From the NCBI GenBank assembly GCA_046313675.1, contig JBKBXU010000261.1, forward strand, positions 1 through 6,918: 6,918 bases of DNA, written 5' to 3'. This document shows, one piece after another, positions 5,485 to 6,918 of this stretch. The translations under genes and the position numbers were made by a program. Numbering within the stretch: the stretch's first letter is position 1; each line of letters starts with the position of its first letter. The notes beneath the pieces are model-generated. The model did no database searches, was not told where the DNA came from, and saw nothing but the letters and a program-made list of their open reading frames with translations. The DNA is from JBKBXU01 sp046313675 (GTDB lineage Bacteria; Bacteroidota; Bacteroidia; Cytophagales; Cytophagaceae).

Positions 5485-6360
5485 TTATATACTCTGAACT
5501 TCTGCTTCAGGGCTTATTTTCTTCACTAATCCTTGCAACACTTTTCCGGGGCCACATTCTATGAATAAACCTGCACCATCTTTAACCATATTTTGCACTG
5601 ATTGCGTCCAGCGTACCGGAGCTGTTAACTGTGCGATAAGGTTATTTTTGATTATTTCAATTTCCGAGGACGGTTGAGCATTAACATTTTGGTAAACCGG
5701 ACATAAAGGCGTACTAAACGATGTATTTTTAATGGCATCAGCTAATTCTGCTCTTGCCGGCTCCATTAAAGGGGAATGAAATGCCCCACCAACAGGCAAA
5801 GGTAAAGCTCTTTTTGCCCCGGCAGCTTTCATTTTCTCACAAGCCTCCTCAATGCCTTTCATGCTTCCTGAAATTACCAATTGGCCCGGGCAATTATAAT
5901 TTGCGGCTACCACCACTTCACTAATCTCATTACATATTTCCTCTACTTTGGCATCATCCAAACCCAGAATAGCTGCCATGGTTGATGGGTTTTGCTCGCA
6001 GGCTTTTTGCATAGCCAATGCCCTTTTGTAAACCAGGCTTAAGCCATCTTCGAAAGACAAAGCTGCATTTGCCACCAATGCAGAGAATTCTCCCAAAGAG
6101 TGTCCTGCTACCATATCGGGATTAAAACTTTCGCTAATCTTAGCCAATACAACGGAATGAATAAAAATGGCAGGTTGTGTAACCTTTGTCTGCTTCAGGT
6201 CATCGGCAGACCCTTCGAACATAACCTTTGAAATATCAAATCCTACTACATCATTGGCCACCGAAAACAGTTCTTTGGCCTTAGACGAATTATCATAAAG
6301 ATCTTTTCCCATGCCAGGAAACTGACTTCCCTGTCCTGGAAACACATATGCTTTTTTCAT
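5485..6360 (-). CDS. fabD: Malonyl-CoA:ACP transacylase
   Basis: Cytosolic enzyme that moves the malonyl group from CoA to acyl carrier protein, feeding elongation in type II fatty-acid synthesis. The 291 residues are close to the usual 300-310. Landmarks are FPGQGSQFPGMG (7-18) with the oxyanion glutamine Gln10, GHSLGEFSAL (87-95) with the nucleophile Ser88, Arg113 in YKRALAMQ which binds the malonyl carboxylate, GAFHSPLM (192-199) with catalytic His195, and the C-terminal ECGPGKVLQGLVKKI. All catalytic residues are present. The ATG at 6360 gives the standard N-terminus (MKKAYVFPGQGSQ). It stands alone here, with a promoter box about 25 bases upstream and a terminator 12 bases downstream, and not in a fabH-fabD-fabG operon as in E. 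coli. Confidence 0.98.
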   Translation of the reverse strand: MKKAYVFPGQGSQFPGMGKDLYDNSSKAKELFSVANDVVGFDISKVMFEGSADDLKQTKVTQPAIFIHSVVLAKISESFNPDMVAGHSLGEFSALVANAALSFEDGLSLVYKRALAMQKACEQNPSTMAAILGLDDAKVEEICNEISEVVVAANYNCPGQLVISGSMKGIEEACEKMKAAGAKRALPLPVGGAFHSPLMEPARAELADAIKNTSFSTPLCPVYQNVNAQPSSEIEIIKNNLIAQLTAPVRWTQSVQNMVKDGAGLFIECGPGKVLQGLVKKISPEAEVQSI

Positions 6361-6385
6361 TTACACATTTTTTTGATACAGGGCG

Positions 6386-6393
6386 CAAAGGTA
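6386..6393 (-). promoter_or_regulatory. Bacteroidota -7 promoter box of fabD
   Basis: On the minus strand TACCTTTG matches the Bacteroidota -7 consensus TAnnTTTG exactly, 25 bases before the fabD ATG and after the terminator of the preceding gene. No clear TTG -33 element was found at the usual distance. The leader between box and ATG contains an A-run (CAAAAAAATG), which suits ribosome binding in this phylum, where Shine-Dalgarno sequences are rare. Confidence 0.6.
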
Positions 6394-6423
6394 GAAAGGA
6401 ATTTTAAATTTTGAAGTTGAAAA

Positions 6424-6455
6424 TAAAAAAGGATGTACTTTGGACTATGCATCCT
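6424..6455 (-). terminator. Intrinsic terminator of the CHU_C-domain gene
   Basis: AGGATG (6430-6435) and CATCCT (6450-6455) form a stem that, on the minus strand, is followed by TTTTTTATTTT. A second smaller hairpin (AGGAG 6460-6464, CTCCT 6476-6480) lies between it and the gene's stop and is followed by TTTT. The tandem hairpins with T-runs fit termination of the gene ending at 6484. The stems are short, so strength is uncertain. Confidence 0.6.
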
Positions 6456-6483
6456 CAAAAGGAGTCAAATAATTGCTCCTATT

Positions 6484-6918
6484 TTAGTAGTCCTTAAGAT
6501 TCATTCGGTCGTAGATATGAACCCAGCCCTTAATATTCTTAACCTGATCTTCTTTTTTAAGACGGCGTTTCCATGTAACTTCTGCATTATAGTAATAAAC
6601 ACCTTCTGACAACTCTTTCCCATCATTACCTACTCCTCCCCAATTAAGATAAATATCATCTTCACTATAATATACCATCGCTCCCCATCTGTTAAATACC
6701 GTAAACCTTACCTTTTCAACATTAAGTGGATCAGGAAGTGGTATAAAAAGATCATTCATGCCATCTCTGTTTGGGGTAATAAGGTTTGGCAACTGATAGA
6801 AAACACATATATCGACACATACCTTGTTACTCATCTCACTTTCAAGAGAATAATAATTCAGCGCTTTGATAGCATAACATCCGGCTGTTGACACCGTATC
6901 GATGTGTCTGAAGTAAAT
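6484..6918 (-). CDS. C-terminal end of a large secreted protein with a gliding-motility/T9SS type B (CHU_C) sorting domain; N-terminus beyond the window
   Basis: The frame is open from the right edge to TAA at 6486-6484, showing the last 144 residues. The first part (about residues 1-40 of what is visible: YFRHIDTVSTAGCYAIKALNYYSLESEMSNKVCVD) resembles the end of a fibronectin III or Ig-like domain. Next come LPNLITPNRDGMNDLFIP, VEKVRFTVFNRWGAMVYYS, LNWGGVGNDGKELSEGVYYYNAEVTW and a terminal KNIKGWVHIYD. The order TPNxDGxND, NRWGxxVY, W-G-G, GVYYY, GWV is the signature of the CHU_C/gliding-motility C-terminal domain, which directs proteins through the type IX secretion system to the cell surface. 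Such proteins are often over 1,000 residues, so only the sorting end is seen. An in-frame GTG at 6894 could be misread as a start, but coding continues upstream of it. Two hairpins behind it act as probable terminators before fabD. Confidence 0.92.
   Translation of the reverse strand: MYFRHIDTVSTAGCYAIKALNYYSLESEMSNKVCVDICVFYQLPNLITPNRDGMNDLFIPLPDPLNVEKVRFTVFNRWGAMVYYSEDDIYLNWGGVGNDGKELSEGVYYYNAEVTWKRRLKKEDQVKNIKGWVHIYDRMNLKDY

Noticed and set aside
6484..6894. A complete 136-residue protein starting at the GTG at 6894
   Set aside because: The frame stays open to the window edge and the upstream residues continue a domain-like sequence; CHU_C sorting domains sit at the end of large proteins, so this is a partial gene.

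Overview
The window looks like a chromosomal segment from a member of the Bacteroidota, most likely a Cytophagales-type bacterium. Four things point there: low G+C; a secreted protein ending in a gliding-motility/type IX secretion (CHU_C-type) sorting domain; a TAnnTTTG-type -7 box in front of fabD; and general protein character. No rRNA, tRNA or CRISPR array is visible.

Layout. Positions 1-1331 (minus) carry most of sppA, a membrane-anchored signal peptide peptidase that runs off the left edge. It is divergent from folK (1477-1968, plus), a folate-pathway kinase. Between folK and the next gene (1950-2125) is a repeat block: a GC-rich hairpin that overlaps the end of folK, a 10-bp-arm palindrome, and a tandem array of a 24-bp unit (five copies plus one diverged copy). 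The block lies directly 3' of a minus-strand gene for a REP-associated tyrosine transposase (RAYT, HUH/Y1 family, 2138-2692). Upstream of the RAYT gene on the same strand are two uncharacterised genes (2699-3487 and 3517-3879) with gaps of 6 and 29 bases, so the three could form one transcription unit that runs towards the repeats and converges on folK.

A plus-strand gene (4032-4814) encodes a probable outer-membrane beta-barrel protein and converges on a small two-helix membrane protein (4904-5407, minus). Next comes fabD (5485-6360, minus), malonyl-CoA:ACP transacylase, with a strong intrinsic terminator behind it and a Bacteroidota-type -7 box in front. The right edge (6484-6918, minus) is the C-terminal end of a large secreted protein with its own terminator.

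The genes fall into housekeeping (sppA, folK, fabD), cell envelope (barrel, membrane protein, CHU_C protein) and one accessory module. The part most worth attention is that module: a domesticated-type single-strand transposase with its putative REP-like substrate next to it. The repeat block appears to have landed on the extreme 3' end of folK and to supply its last codons and stop.
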